The translations under genes were made by a program, and so were the position numbers. A stretch of 64,000 nucleotides of DNA, from positions 1,115,161-1,179,160 of the forward strand of contig NW_009799103.1 in assembly GCF_000213175.1 (NCBI RefSeq). Direction: 5' to 3'. The notes beneath the pieces were generated by a model that was given only the letters and a program-made list of their open reading frames with translations, searched no databases and was not told the DNA's origin. Positions 22,320 to 33,670 of this stretch are shown one piece after another (the first letter of the stretch is position 1; every line of letters starts with the position of its first letter). Source of the DNA: Neurospora tetrasperma FGSC 2508. Its lineage: Eukaryota > Ascomycota > Sordariomycetes > Sordariales > Sordariaceae.

Positions 22320-23480
22320 TCATACACGGCCATCCGAAACTATCACAAGAGAATATTGTGAAACTGACGCAAAAGTGCGTGGGATTGCGATAAACACAAC
22401 TGCAAAGATGTCAAACATGGCCAACGGCTCGGCAACCTCCATTGCGGTACCGGAAACTGATGCTCTGGCATGTCCCCGGAGAGCCGCTCCCGCGCAAAAG
22501 GCAAGGATGCGGCCGTCCTCGGAGTACCGGACTATGCCAGTGTAGACAATCATGTCTCCAGGATGAATTGGCAGATGACAGACGCGCTTCTTTACGTGAT
22601 AGCGTCCAGTGTCCTCAAAGCGATGGGGAATAATTGATGTCAAGTAAGTGGCTGACTTCAAGTCGAGGTCGCTGCACATAACAATTCCATTGCGGTGCAG
22701 TGAATATTGAGAGCGCTAGACACCAGAAAATTGAACACCCAGACTGCAAATTTGGCTGGGGGAGAAGAAAATATGGCGTAGTCCACATAGGTGATTGGTG
22801 CCAGTGTGGAGTTCTTACACGGGCAGTATACTCACGCAATGTGGAGAGGTTCTCGACCACGGAGGGGAGGGTCCCAACACGACTTCCACAAGAGGAGGGA
22901 AGATGAAGAAGCCGCTTATTTTCTTATGCCATGGTGATCCAGAGTGATTCACATGACTGACTTTGAGTCTTCGTCAGAATATATATGCTCAGGATGAGGC
23001 GGAACGTGAAGATCTCCTCACTTCCGCTTAACAATGTCTTCCAACCGCATTTCAGTCAAGCTTTGTTTGGGTAGTGGAGCGAGTTTCCCGGCCAATGTAT
23101 AAGCCGAGATTACTCACCATGGAAACACACGCGACGAAGAACGCTGGTGAATGGGTTGGACTATTTTTGTTGGGCAACGGCCAGTCCAGGCAGACCTTAG
23201 GCACGAGTAACTCTGATGGCAACCTCCGACGCGTCAAAGACAGTAGAGTGTGCGGCCGTGTGGCAGTAATGACTGGGATCAGGATATCTGTTCATGGAAG
23301 CCAGCCAGAGCCTCTCTCTCCCTGGCAATCTCTGGAGCGAGCGCACAGGCGTGAATGAAGGTGGCATAGCAAAACCGGTGATAGGTGATGGCGCTGAAGC
23401 GCGGGTCGGCGTAAAAGTGTTAGGTTTTGCATTTGATAGAGGGGCATAATCTCCAAGTGGTGTAGGTATGGTAGATACAT
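22320..23480 (-). pseudogene. Unrecognised coding remnants on the minus strand
   Basis: Two pieces look protein-coding but do not form a complete gene. Near 23425-23280 the minus strand reads YADPRFSAITYHRFCYATF followed by HACALAPEIARERE, preceded by a CTAAC/CTTCAG acceptor-like signal. Near 22690-22320 a frame of 119 codons has VKKRVCHLPIHPGDMIVYTG, YSEDGRILAFCAGAALRG and SGTAMEV, which faintly recall a hot-dog fold (VYPGD...G...SGTA). Between them, frames are interrupted and possible donors (GTGAGT near 23120 and 22840) do not give one consistent model. It may be a multi-intron gene I cannot resolve or a decayed one. No function is proposed. Confidence 0.25.
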
Positions 23481-23483
23481 CAC

Positions 23484-24555
23484 ATGTTGTTCATGGTGGT
23501 GTAGGGAAACTCAGATGCATAACCAGAGTGCGAGGTACAATAGCTACATAAAGACGAAACACGCAACAAGAGTTTATGTGGCCAACGTAGCAAAGCTGGT
23601 CTTTGAAGCCGTATCAAACGAACATGCGCTCGGTGAGGCTCTCACCAGCCGTCACTGGTGAGTTCAAGTTGACGAAACAAGCCCCACGACATGGTGTGAC
23701 CCGCATGGCTTCCACACAGTAGTGTATGCGTCCTGTATCATAGAAATTAGGTAGGAAGGAGACGGGGGATTGTGATACTCCTGTACAGCGTCACGGCGCG
23801 AGGCTCAAAGTCTCGCCTTCGATCCGTAGCGGCGATTAGAGAGCACGCGAGCATTTAATCAAGGATCGAGTTTGTGAGACGTCGGGAGTGGCGATGGAAG
23901 AGACATTGCAAAGGGATATTGGGAGAGTCGCCAGGGAAGCCGTAGGAAACAGCTATTGGCGGGCTATTGGAAGATACATTTGACGAGTTGTGGGATGGGA
24001 TGTCAGAAAAGTGGTTCCAACGCCGTCCACTTTGAGCGCCCGGTGAGATGGGATGATGGCAAATGCATAGTAGACGAACAAACCCTATAATGGGTATGTC
24101 CGGTCAGTTGAATATTGAAGATCGAAACAGGGGATTGTGAATCAGATTTTGAAGTAAACAAAGGAACCACAAGTAGGATTGGTCACGACTGTCCGACGTA
24201 CCGCGTTCCCTGCGCACACGAGGGCAGATTTGGAGGTGAGAATTCCAGACAAGGTGATCAGTGGTAAATTACGCAACGTACATACATGTATGTATGTACA
24301 ATGTACTGGCTGTAACATCCACGGAGTGGACATCAAGGGAATGATAGGGCTGCATGGGCGGGCCACCCCGCTGCTATGCGGAGCGCGTGAATTCCCCGCA
24401 ATTCAGGCACAACTAGATTGTAATGTAACATTGACGACCTCCTTGAGTCCTCGACAAAACAATGATTTCCATTTCAATTAAAGCTCTTATGGCAGTCATC
24501 ATCAAGCATATCATTCTACCAACTCTCACCTTTGCCAAAGCAGATTTCCAACTGC
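23484..24555. other. Intergenic, no gene seen
   Basis: No coding frame, RNA gene or repeat is supported. A short ATACATGTATGTATGTA run lies near 24281-24297. Confidence 0.35.
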
Positions 24556-26034
24556 TCACACATTCGACGGTGGCGGCGGTGACCAGGCTCGGCATCCCAG
24601 CTCCTGTTCGGGACCATCTTTTCGATGTCTTCCAACTGAAACTTCCCTCGTCAGCATGATTCCCGACTCTCTCCACGGTCCCGGCATCTTTGGAGCTCCA
24701 CGCAGAAATTGCTCCAGAGACACTGTACTAGATCTGACGCCATCATTCGCTTTTGCTTTCAGTTGGCGCCGGGCAAGAGGCATCTCGTCGTCAGCATTAT
24801 CGACATCCCTCCGAACCATTGTTGACTCGGACGTGGCCGGCTGTGTACTTCGGGTCCCATTAGCCTGGCTTGTGGTGTTTCCTGCGGATCGTGCTCGTTT
24901 CCTCCTGAAGTAGTCTTGGACCGCCAAGCGGCCAAATGGAATAGAAACAGCGATGATGGCAACTGCTAGCTCGGCAGATTCCCATATGACTAGATCTGCT
25001 GCCGCGTCTGGCTCACAACGACAAATTAGTTGTGATCACTGATTCCGACAAAGAAAAACAAGGCAAACTGACAGGTAAAATCATTCTCCAGGTCCGAAGC
25101 TTTGATGTACGTCGTCTTGATGGCCGCAACGATGCCGGTCCTAGGCATCATCGTCTCATTAGCACAACGATACCAATGCATGACGAATATTCCCGTCCAG
25201 GAAAGAGACCTACAGAAGCCCCAAACTCAGAACAAACCCAAGCACGATCTTTTCAATCTTCTTCACCTGCAGGTGCCAAATGATGCACCAAGGAAGTACC
25301 ACCAAAGCAAAATCCGTCACTGCTGACCACGCTAGTAACCACCCAGTCAGTCCGTCAGTCAACCAGGGACTTCTTTTTTTTTTTTCCCATCCAAATAGGT
25401 AGACAACTCACCTCCCGAAAAAGACCAATACCGACAAAGCACATTAATATCCCAACAACTCCCCTCCACCATCGGATTCCACCTCTTTTGCACAGGCGTG
25501 CACGAGACAAAGATGAAGATGCCCGACAACAGCTTGGTCACCAGCACCGAAGCGGCCACAAACACCAGTGCCCATCTCTGCCATTTTCTTCGGGCAATGT
25601 TGTACAGCGTCAGGCAGATGGACGTCTTGGCCAGGGCGATGCCGAAGAACACAAAAGCGCCGCCGATGAAGACGATCCTGGCTGCCGTTATGGCTTCTGT
25701 GACACGAGGGATGGTCCAAATGTGCTGACCGAAGCCGTGGCGGGTGGCTACGGCGGTGCAGATGGCGGCGGCGGTGAGGATGAGCTATCATTTGTAGAGG
25801 TAAGTGTGTTAGAGAGGAAACTGGGTGCCATGGTATTTGGGGGTAGGAGATGGATGTCGGTGACGAACGTACATAGGAGACACCCAGAAGGAGGTCGTCA
25901 ACACCTAGCTGCTTGGCGTAGCGGTGCTTGCAGTAGTATCTGAATCCCAGAGTTATGCCGGCTAGGGAAGCCAGTAAAGTAAAGACGATGATCAGGCGGG
26001 TGACCGCCGAGTCGGACTCGGTGGGTAAAGTCAT
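24556..26034 (-). CDS. Integral membrane protein, PTH11/fungal rhodopsin-domain family
   Basis: Five exons (26034-25873, 25784-25412, 25319-25214, 25140-25073, 25007-24556) keep phase across four introns (88, 92, 73 and 65 nt) and give 386 residues. Seven hydrophobic segments are expected: LIIVFTLLASLAGITLGFRYY, the GVDDLLLGVSY turn, LILTAAAICTAVATRHGFGQH, RIVFIGGAFVFFGIALAKTS, WALVFVAASVLVTKLLSGIF, DFALVVLPWCIIWHLQ..KKIEK and TGIVAAIKTTY, followed by the family's DFTYAAADLVIWES motif and a last helix. A Cys pair (SCTPV...GSCWDIN) follows helix 4, as in the family. The cytosolic tail of about 120 residues is basic and disordered. PTH11-like proteins are candidate surface sensors in filamentous ascomycetes; the ligand is unknown. 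Confidence 0.88.
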
Positions 26035-27260
26035 TTTGGTGAGTGTCTCTGTTGGGTTCTGGTGGTCGAAATGGATGCCATTCCTGTTGAAGGTAGGTAG
26101 ACGGGAGGAGTACGAAGCAGATAGCTTGACGACGATCAACTGGAAAGCAAAATGGTAGAATGCCCTAGGTGCTATAGGTCTAACTAGCATTCATCAAAGA
26201 CAACGCGGGCCTCTTCTTTCCATGGCTAGACTGTAATTAGTCTCTTCAGTAATGAATGAATCACAGTACCGATTCATTGAACTTCTTCCTATCAGACATT
26301 CAGTCACCTACCAACCATACCGCTCAGCTTTGTTCTTTGGTGACATTATACCCCGTCAGGATCCATTCCAAACCACGACGCCGTTGGGGGCAGCGGGGGG
26401 AAAGGTATTAGAAGAAAGAAACGACGGGTTAGGTTTGGACTTTAACACGGGTTATCCCGCCTGCCACGTTGATATTCCAGGGTAGTTCCATTGTGACCGT
26501 TCATTGTCCAAAAAGCAAACAATAACCGTTGATCAAATGATGATGCATCGGTCCTCAGAGTTACGGTTATGGGTAACGGGACAACGCAAACGAAGGGATG
26601 AGCAAGTGCGGACAGGCATGTGCCGGTTTGTACAACATGGAGACAGACGGAATGGCGATTGAAGTCCGAATCGGCATTTCGTGTCAAAGGAGCGGTGATG
26701 CATGACAACCGCTTGAGCTGCTTCGTGGATTGGCTTTGGCACACCACAGCTTTACGAACGAAGATGAACAGTTCGTAACCCCCTGGGTTCAGCATATAGG
26801 TACTACTGATCAAAGGGGCGTCCGTCATGCCGCGTGGAACTACCTCTAGCTGACCATTGCCGGGGTTTTACTTCCAAACTTCTGGTCTGACTTGCTGCTC
26901 GGTGGTCGGCGCTGGGTTCTTCTGCTCATTACCTCTTGGTGCTCTTTGGCTAGGTGTCCTGAATTCAAATTTTCAACGTTCAATTAGTGAGATGATGTGC
27001 GAGTGGTGTGGTGTGTTGTACCAATTCTCAATGGTATGAGCGATCTTGGTTGATGCATCTTGTTAGGTAGAGCATAGGTCCCAATCGATGAGGGAGAAAG
27101 CATCGAGGTTTGATTTCTGCTCAGCTCTCCCACAGTCTTCTGCTCTCCGTCCATTCTTCTTCGCTCCTATGCATCTTGATAATATAAAAGCGTGGATCGT
27201 AGCCAATGCATCCAAAAATTCTATTATTTTTTTTACCTCCTTTTCAAAGTAGACAGACGC
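26035..27260. other. Intergenic, no gene seen
   Basis: This lies between the start of the PTH11-like gene and the stop of the MetE-like gene. No coding frame, RNA or element is supported. It should hold the promoter of the former and the 3' end of the latter. Confidence 0.4.
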
Positions 27261-28418
27261 TTACTGCGACAGATCGTCACCCCAGACCTGCTTCGCAATC
27301 TCAACCTCGAGGCGCACCTTGGCCCACTGCTCCTCGACTGTCAAATCGTTTCCTTCCTTGGTCGAGCTGAAACCGCACTGGTGCGACAAGCACAGCTGAT
27401 CCAGGCCCCTAGGGCAGTATCCCGCGGCCTCCTTCAACCTCTCGATCATGGCCTCCTTGTCGTCCAGCTCGGCCTTCTTGCTCGACATGACGCCCAATAC
27501 CACAATCTTGTCCTCGGGCAGGTGACGGAGCGGAGAGAAATCGCCGGAACGCGCGTCGTCGAACTCGAGGAAGTACACATCGACATTGAGGCCCTTGAAG
27601 AGAGTCTCAGCCACGGGCTCGTAGCCGCCCTGGGCGAACCATTGCGAGCGGAAGTTGCCGCGGCACAGGTGGATGCCGATGGTCATGTCCTTGGGTCTCT
27701 TGCTGATGGAGGCGTTGATGATGTCGACGCACTGCTGGGTGAGCTCAGCGGGCGTCTTGCCGTGGCGCTGCGCGGCCTCCTTGCTCATGCCCTCGTCACA
27801 GAGGTAGGCCAGGTTGGTGTCGTCCAGCTGGACGAAGCGGCAGCCGGCGGCGTACAGGTCGTCGAGCTCGGCCTGGTAGGCCTTGGCGATGTCGTCAAAG
27901 AGCGGCTCGAGCGTGGGATAGGCGTCGGCGTCGATGGCGTCGCGGCCGCCGCGGAAGTACACCATGGTCGGGCTGGGAATGCACACCTTGGCGGTGACAG
28001 TCTGGCTGGCGCCCGAGGAGGCCTTAACCGCCTCCACCTGCTTGTTCACGTAGTTGAAGTCGTCGACCTGGATGGGGTTCGGGTGGCCCAGCTTTCCGAC
28101 AACAACAAGTCGGGGAGGAGTCATGCCATGCGACGTGACGTTGGTAGACGTGACATGGCCGCGCTTCTCGACACCGGCCAGATGCTGCAGGAAGTCGATG
28201 TGGAACCACGCGCGGCGGTATTCACCGTCGGTCACGGACTGGAGGCCGTTCTCGATCTGCTCCCAGACGACGGTAGCAATGTGCTCGTCCTCAACCTTGC
28301 GCAGGTCCTCGGCGGTAGCGGCCTGGCTCTCGACCTTTTCACGGGTCTCGAGGATGGCCTTGGGGCGAAGGAAGGACCCGACGTGGTCCGCGCGGTAAAC
28401 TCCAGCAGGAAGAGGCAT
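27261..28418 (-). CDS. MetE C-terminal-domain-like methyltransferase
   Basis: A single exon of 385 residues. It is a stand-alone relative of the C-terminal catalytic barrel of cobalamin-independent methionine synthase, similar to bacterial YxjG/YxjH proteins; the N-terminal half of MetE is absent. The zinc ligands are in place: His250 and Cys252 (GIHLCRGN), Glu285 (FLEFDD) and Cys348 (SHQCGF). Other family landmarks are RADHVGSFLRP at the start, TDGEYRR near residue 63 and RFVQLDDTNLAYL near 194. Such proteins transfer a methyl group to a thiol, in some cases to homocysteine from a donor other than methyl-folate. With a sulfone-scavenging gene pair 13-17 kb away, a role in methionine or methyl-sulfur salvage is plausible but inferred. 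The long plus-strand frame over it is an antisense shadow. Confidence 0.9.
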   Translation of the reverse strand: MPLPAGVYRADHVGSFLRPKAILETREKVESQAATAEDLRKVEDEHIATVVWEQIENGLQSVTDGEYRRAWFHIDFLQHLAGVEKRGHVTSTNVTSHGMTPPRLVVVGKLGHPNPIQVDDFNYVNKQVEAVKASSGASQTVTAKVCIPSPTMVYFRGGRDAIDADAYPTLEPLFDDIAKAYQAELDDLYAAGCRFVQLDDTNLAYLCDEGMSKEAAQRHGKTPAELTQQCVDIINASISKRPKDMTIGIHLCRGNFRSQWFAQGGYEPVAETLFKGLNVDVYFLEFDDARSGDFSPLRHLPEDKIVVLGVMSSKKAELDDKEAMIERLKEAAGYCPRGLDQLCLSHQCGFSSTKEGNDLTVEEQWAKVRLEVEIAKQVWGDDLSQ

Positions 28419-31255
28419 GGTTGATTTCTGTGTGTTGGTGTGGTGTCGACACGAAATAGAAGAGGGTGGGAGCTGCTGAAAGGGAGGGCGGCAGGCAGGG
28501 CGGCTCTTTTGCTATATACCACTCGGCTGCCTAGCGCCCTACCGACATCCAGTCATCCCCGATCCACCTGTCGTGTCATTTTGGCGAGCAATATGGGTCC
28601 AGCCTGCGGGAAGAGGCTCATGTTGACGGATCTCGGGGCGCGATCATCCAGATTGGGAGGGTCCTGAGGCGAGCGCCGGGGGTGTCGGTGGTGGAATGGA
28701 CACCGAGATTGGCATTGCCGCTGTGCGGGGTAAGAGGCGATGGTGTTTTGCTGGACGCTGCCGGGGTTGTGGGCATGGGGGGAGGTTTTCCGGGGGAATG
28801 ATAACCCCCAGCTCTCGAGGGCCCCATCAAACCCCTTCGGCGGCTCGTGATGTCATGTCTGGGCAAGTGGAGGCCGTTCTGGCGATGAAGCTGACTGCCG
28901 AAGAAAAAAGCTGTGAACGGGAAGCGGAAAGTCGGGAGACTAGCCCACCAGCCCACATCAGCGTACCGGCTTCAGTGGGCACAGTGGAGTCAGTCCTCTC
29001 ACAAGATAAGGCATTCAAAATAGGGCAGTGCAGCCGGGAATAATTAGACTGGCGGCATTGCGAGATCGGCTGAGAGGGTTTTCAACACCATGAAGTGAGT
29101 GAAGGAGAACATCTCAACCACTGCGCGAGAGCTAACTCTTTATATGCTTGAATGCTGGCTGACCAAATTGGCAGATGTCGTCGTGATTGGAGCCATCACT
29201 TTGGTGTTTGACGCACGACTGCATTTCTTTTTTCCGTTCAGATCCCCGCCCCCGCCCCCACTAGTCCGGGTGTCGGGCTGTACACTAGTGTATGGCGTAT
29301 CCCACTTTCCGATTTTCGGAAGCCACTGCAATGATTGAAAAAAAATAAAAAATTGGGGGTCCAGACCTGTGCCTGAATTGTGATGTTGACAGACACCAGG
29401 GGCAGCGCATGACCCTGAAGTTCCTCACTTCTGCGCTTCTTCTTTTCGTTGTTTGTTTTCAGTCAGTTCAGTTTTCAGTTCTTTTAGACGCTGCCAACCG
29501 CTTTCATCACGCCAATCTTACCCGCGGATCGGAACTGAGCCCGTTTTCCGCATTGTGTGTCACCTTTTCTCGCCAAAGTCAAGTCAGGGACATCAAAGTG
29601 GCTCGCCCGCCAGTCAGACCGTCGGTTTCGAAGACCTGACGATTACTGAAAGTTCCGATAGACTTCCCTTGAAAACAACAAGAAATGGGTATCACAGGTC
29701 TCACCTTCAAGTATGATACTCTTTGAGGAATCAACATTCCGCTGGGCGTCTTCCTCGGTTTTCTTCCACTCTATTATTTTCTCTTTCTTTCTTTTTGTTA
29801 CCGCTTTCAATTCGCGTTCCCGTCATCCTTCGCCTTCACTTTTTTGTCTTACGGTTACACTCCAAGCCAGCCCTCTAGGATTCTCCCCCCTAACACGACG
29901 TCTCACGTAATTGAACTACATTTGCCCTATCCTGTGTTTCAATGTTCAGTTGCACCCCCGCCAATTGGTGATTCCCGCCCCCTTTTTTGTTAAGCGCGCA
30001 CACGTCCGCACTTCCTTTTCAGGCAACTGGCAAAATGCCACGACGCTGGTCTCAGAGCACGCGCAGAGTCTGGCTTCACATGTTTGGGGTCTGGGTTACT
30101 CAAAATCTGGTCTCGGTACTCCTGGAACAATCTGAACCAAATTAGCTTAAGAAGCGGTGTGTTTGGGGTTCTTCTATCAAAATCCTCCGATCAGAGCGCA
30201 GGCATGCATGTTCGGTGTCTTATTCGACCGCCCAAGTACGACCTGGCAGATTTTTATGTTGTTTCATTTCTTGAATCTTTCGGAGCACAAGGGCAGCGCG
30301 TACATGTCGGACGGGCGAGAGCCGAAAAGTGAAAGCGAGAAAAGCAATGCAGTGGTCAACTTGCCTCTGGCGGTTCCAAGCGGTTGCCGAACCTTCAATT
30401 GACGCATGTGGATTTCTTATCAAGATTTTGCGTTGCGAGTGCGCTAGAGATCGGCCTAGACGCTTGCTAGCGACGGGTCTTGGGGAGTTGGACGGCGCTA
30501 GCGTAGTGCGGAAAACGCCATCGTCTCGGTAGATGCCCAGATCAAAGATGCCTGCTCAGCTGCTTGAACACCGCTCGCCCGAACCGACTAAGGTACCGGG
30601 CGATCATGGGGAAGAAATCGCTGAGACAAACAAGTCGCAGATCGCGGTAGTGAACCGAAGGCGTGGAATCGTCGGTGTTGCACATGAAGCGATCATCACT
30701 TACGAGCTTGGGGTTGACGAGTCTTCGTTGTCACGTTTCAATGGAGGAGCAAGTGCCGTCAATGCGTCTTTGCCAAGGTGTCGTGAACGTTTTACAAAAC
30801 CGTAGACACAAGTGTGCACTTCACCACGAGGAGCTCAAAATATGCGGTTGATATCATCAATTAAGTAAGGCTGGTGGTATAGTTACGGTATCCGATGAGG
30901 GTATACCAAGGTATCGAGAATTGACAAAGAAAAGACCACAACAACGACACCAGGACAGCCACCACACACCAGCGCCATCGTACACACCCCGCACAGAGAT
31001 ATCATAAACAACTCTTAGCCTATCCCAACCGCATGTACAGAAAAAATATTCCCATCACGCATTTCATTGCTTTCGTACTCGTGCTTGTTCATCAAAATCA
31101 TTCGCTCAAAATACAACCGCGGGGTATCCATCATCTTTCTCTGTTGAACGCTGGCCTGTTGGTCGAAAGCGTGGGTGTCTGTCCATTCCCTCTCTTTTTC
31201 TTTTGTTTTCTATTTCTCTTTTTTCTTTCGGTAGTGTCAACGCTCAGCTCATAGC
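28419..31255. other. Intergenic, no gene seen
   Basis: No convincing coding frame. GTGATGTCAT at 28847-28856, 429 bp upstream of the MetE-like start, matches the CYS3 consensus at nine of ten positions. Short C- and T-rich runs occur around 29240-29350. The rest is unremarkable. Confidence 0.35.
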
Positions 31256-33044
31256 TTAAACCTGCTTCTCAGCAGGTACGTTGAGCATACCATCCTCAGC
31301 CGCGTGGGCAAAGGTGGTGCTAGGCTTCCACTTGGCCGAAGTCCTGGGGGTCGTCTCCTCCATCATCTTGTCGACCTGCTCGAGCGAGAGTCCCTTGGTC
31401 TCAGGCACGAGGAAGTAAGTGTAGACGAAGGCGCAGGTGCAAAGACCGCCCCAGACGAAGAAGACGGACGACTTGAGGTCTCCGCGCTTCTCGCCGACCA
31501 TGTAAGGGGTGATGACGGCGATGATGGTGTTCCAGAGCCAGTTGGAGGCGGTGGACAGACCAACACCGCGCGAGCGGATGGGGAGAGGGAAGATCTCGCC
31601 GATCAAGATCCAAGCACCAGGACCCCAGGTGGAGGCGAAGAAGAAGATGAAGATGGCGATGAAGGCGATCTGGGCGTTGACGGCGCTGACATTGTTGGCC
31701 ATGGACTCGCCGTTGGCGCCCATGTGGGTCTTGTTGAAGCCGACGGTGACACCGATAATGGCGACGAGGAACTGGCAGATGAGCATGCCGAGGGCACCCC
31801 AGAAGAGGATGGTGCGGCGGCCGAAGCGCTCGACGGTCCAGAAGGAGATGGGAGTGGAGAAGACGTTGATGATGGTGAAGACCATGGAGATCAAGAAGGT
31901 GTTGGAGATGGCGCCGGTAGACTTAAGGAAAGGGGTGGAGTAGTAGAAGATGAAGTTGACACCGGTCCTGGTTTCTTGTTAGCATGTCCATCCGCCTTTG
32001 TCAAGGAGTAAAGAGGAGCTCACCATTGCTGCATCATCTGAAGAGAGGTTCCAAGAATAGTCTTGCGGAGGTTGGAGTTGGCCTTCCAGAGAGAACCCTT
32101 GAAGCAGTTGGCCCAGGAGCCGAACCAGGTGGTGGAGGGAATGAGCTGACGCTCGTACTCCTCGTTGGCGACGATCTCAGCAAGCTCGACCTGGATGTAC
32201 TCGGAGTTGGGGTCCTGGCCACGAAGACGGGACAGAGAGTTGGTAGCAGCGGCGAGGTTACCCTTCTTGACGAAGTAGCGAGGAGAGTCGGGGAGGCACA
32301 TAAGACCACCGGCAAGGATGAGAGCCCAAATGAACTGGATGGCGATAGGAATACGGTAAGCACCGGTATCCTTCCTGTCCTGAGTTGCGTAGACGACGCA
32401 AGAAGCAAGCATGAGACCGATGGTGATGCAGAATTGGTAACCGGCGACCAAGGCACCACGGACCTTGCGAGGGCACTGCAGACATTGAATGGTTAGTTAC
32501 CTAGTCACCTTGGAAGGAAGTCGGTCACGGGTAAGAGAAAACTCACAATCTCGGACATGTACAGAATGACGACGGCGGACTCGAAACCCACACCGATACC
32601 AGCAATAAGACGGCCAGCAACGATAGCACCGAGAGCATCACCAAGACCAGTGATCATCTGAATCACGCAACCGATCAAGTAGATGAGACAGCCGAGAATG
32701 ACGGTCCACTTGCGGCCCATCATGTCGGCGAGGTCACCGGCAATCAGGGCGCCGAAAAAGGTACCGCAGGACAGGATAGAGACGACGAGGGACTGGTGGG
32801 ATTCGGAAAGCTGCTTGACGATGGGATTGGTGCCTTCGACGGCATTGATGAAGATCTGCGAGCCAAGAACGCCGTTGATATAACCGGAGTCATAACCGAA
32901 GAAGATACCACCGAACGAAGCGAAGGCGCAGATGAGGTAGGCCTTCCATGTGACGGGGGCTTCGATGCGTTCGACATCTTGGGTGTGAGCGAGCCCGATG
33001 TGGGCCGCTGTAGGAGCCGTCTCCTTCTCGTGGGCGGACGACAT
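31256..33044 (-). CDS. MFS hexose (monosaccharide) transporter
   Basis: Three exons (33044-32547, 32475-32024, 31967-31256) with introns of 71 and 56 nt give 553 residues. It has the 12-helix sugar-porter plan: GGIFFGYDSGYINGVLGS in helix 1, DLADMMGRKWTVILG (loop 2-3 D..GR[RK]), RLIAGIGVGFE ahead of helix 5, CLPDSPRYFVKKG after helix 6, QQWTGVNFIFYYSTPF (sugar-binding helix 7), ERFGRR between helices 8 and 9, GPGAWILIGEIFPLPIRSRG in helix 10, and FLVPETKGLSLEQVD after helix 12. The final stretch is a cytosolic tail. The type is close to fungal high-affinity glucose transporters; Neurospora hgt-1 is a candidate identity that I cannot confirm from sequence alone. It sits in the plasma membrane and is a proton symporter by family. 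Confidence 0.93.
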
Positions 33045-33645
33045 GGTGTTTGTTGTGACTCTTGTATTTGTTGATTTCCCTTTTTGTCGTCTGGTTGTCG
33101 TCAAGGGAAGAAGCGAAAAAGGGACGAGAGGAGGAAAGAGGGGATGAAGGGAGGTAGATTACTTGTTGATGACACAGAAAGGAAGTCGAGAAAGCGGCTG
33201 ATGAAAAGGGGGTGAGGAACGGGATGCGAAGCTCTTTATGTAAACTGAGTTTGCATGTTCAAGGTCTTGTATCTTAGTACAGCCCATGCCCGTGGTTACA
33301 CTCTGGAACCTTGCCGGCTTCCCCATGCCCATACCACGCATGCCCACAGATTCCCAAGTTGGAGAAGACGGGGGAGGGTGGGACTCTGGTGGCTGCGGAG
33401 GGCTTGGTCGGATCCGGCCAGTCAGAAAACGGAGATTCGCACCTAGACCAGCCAGACGAGGGCGATTTCCCCAACTTGGCAACATGCTCCTTGGGGATTT
33501 CGCCATTGTCCCGCCCGGGGGGTCGCGTGCAAGACCACTCCCATTTGTTGCGGAGAAGGAAGATTCTACCCCAAATCCAGGGGGTCTGGAGCGCTGGGTC
33601 TGGGGTTGGTTGCAAAGGCGGAGGCGGAGGATGGTGGAGGAGTGG

Positions 33646-33670
33646 CCCATCCCATCCCATCCCATCCCAT
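33646..33670. repeat. (CCCAT)5 microsatellite
   Basis: Five perfect CCCAT units, in the upstream region of the transporter gene. Confidence 0.9.

Noticed and set aside
27192-28424. 410-codon plus-strand frame
   Set aside because: Exact antisense of the MetE-like gene, whose zinc site and motifs are on the minus strand; the Leu/Val/Gly-rich product is a codon-bias shadow.
31304-32011. 235-codon plus-strand frame
   Set aside because: Antisense shadow of the hexose transporter; Gly/Asp/Glu-rich and without motifs.
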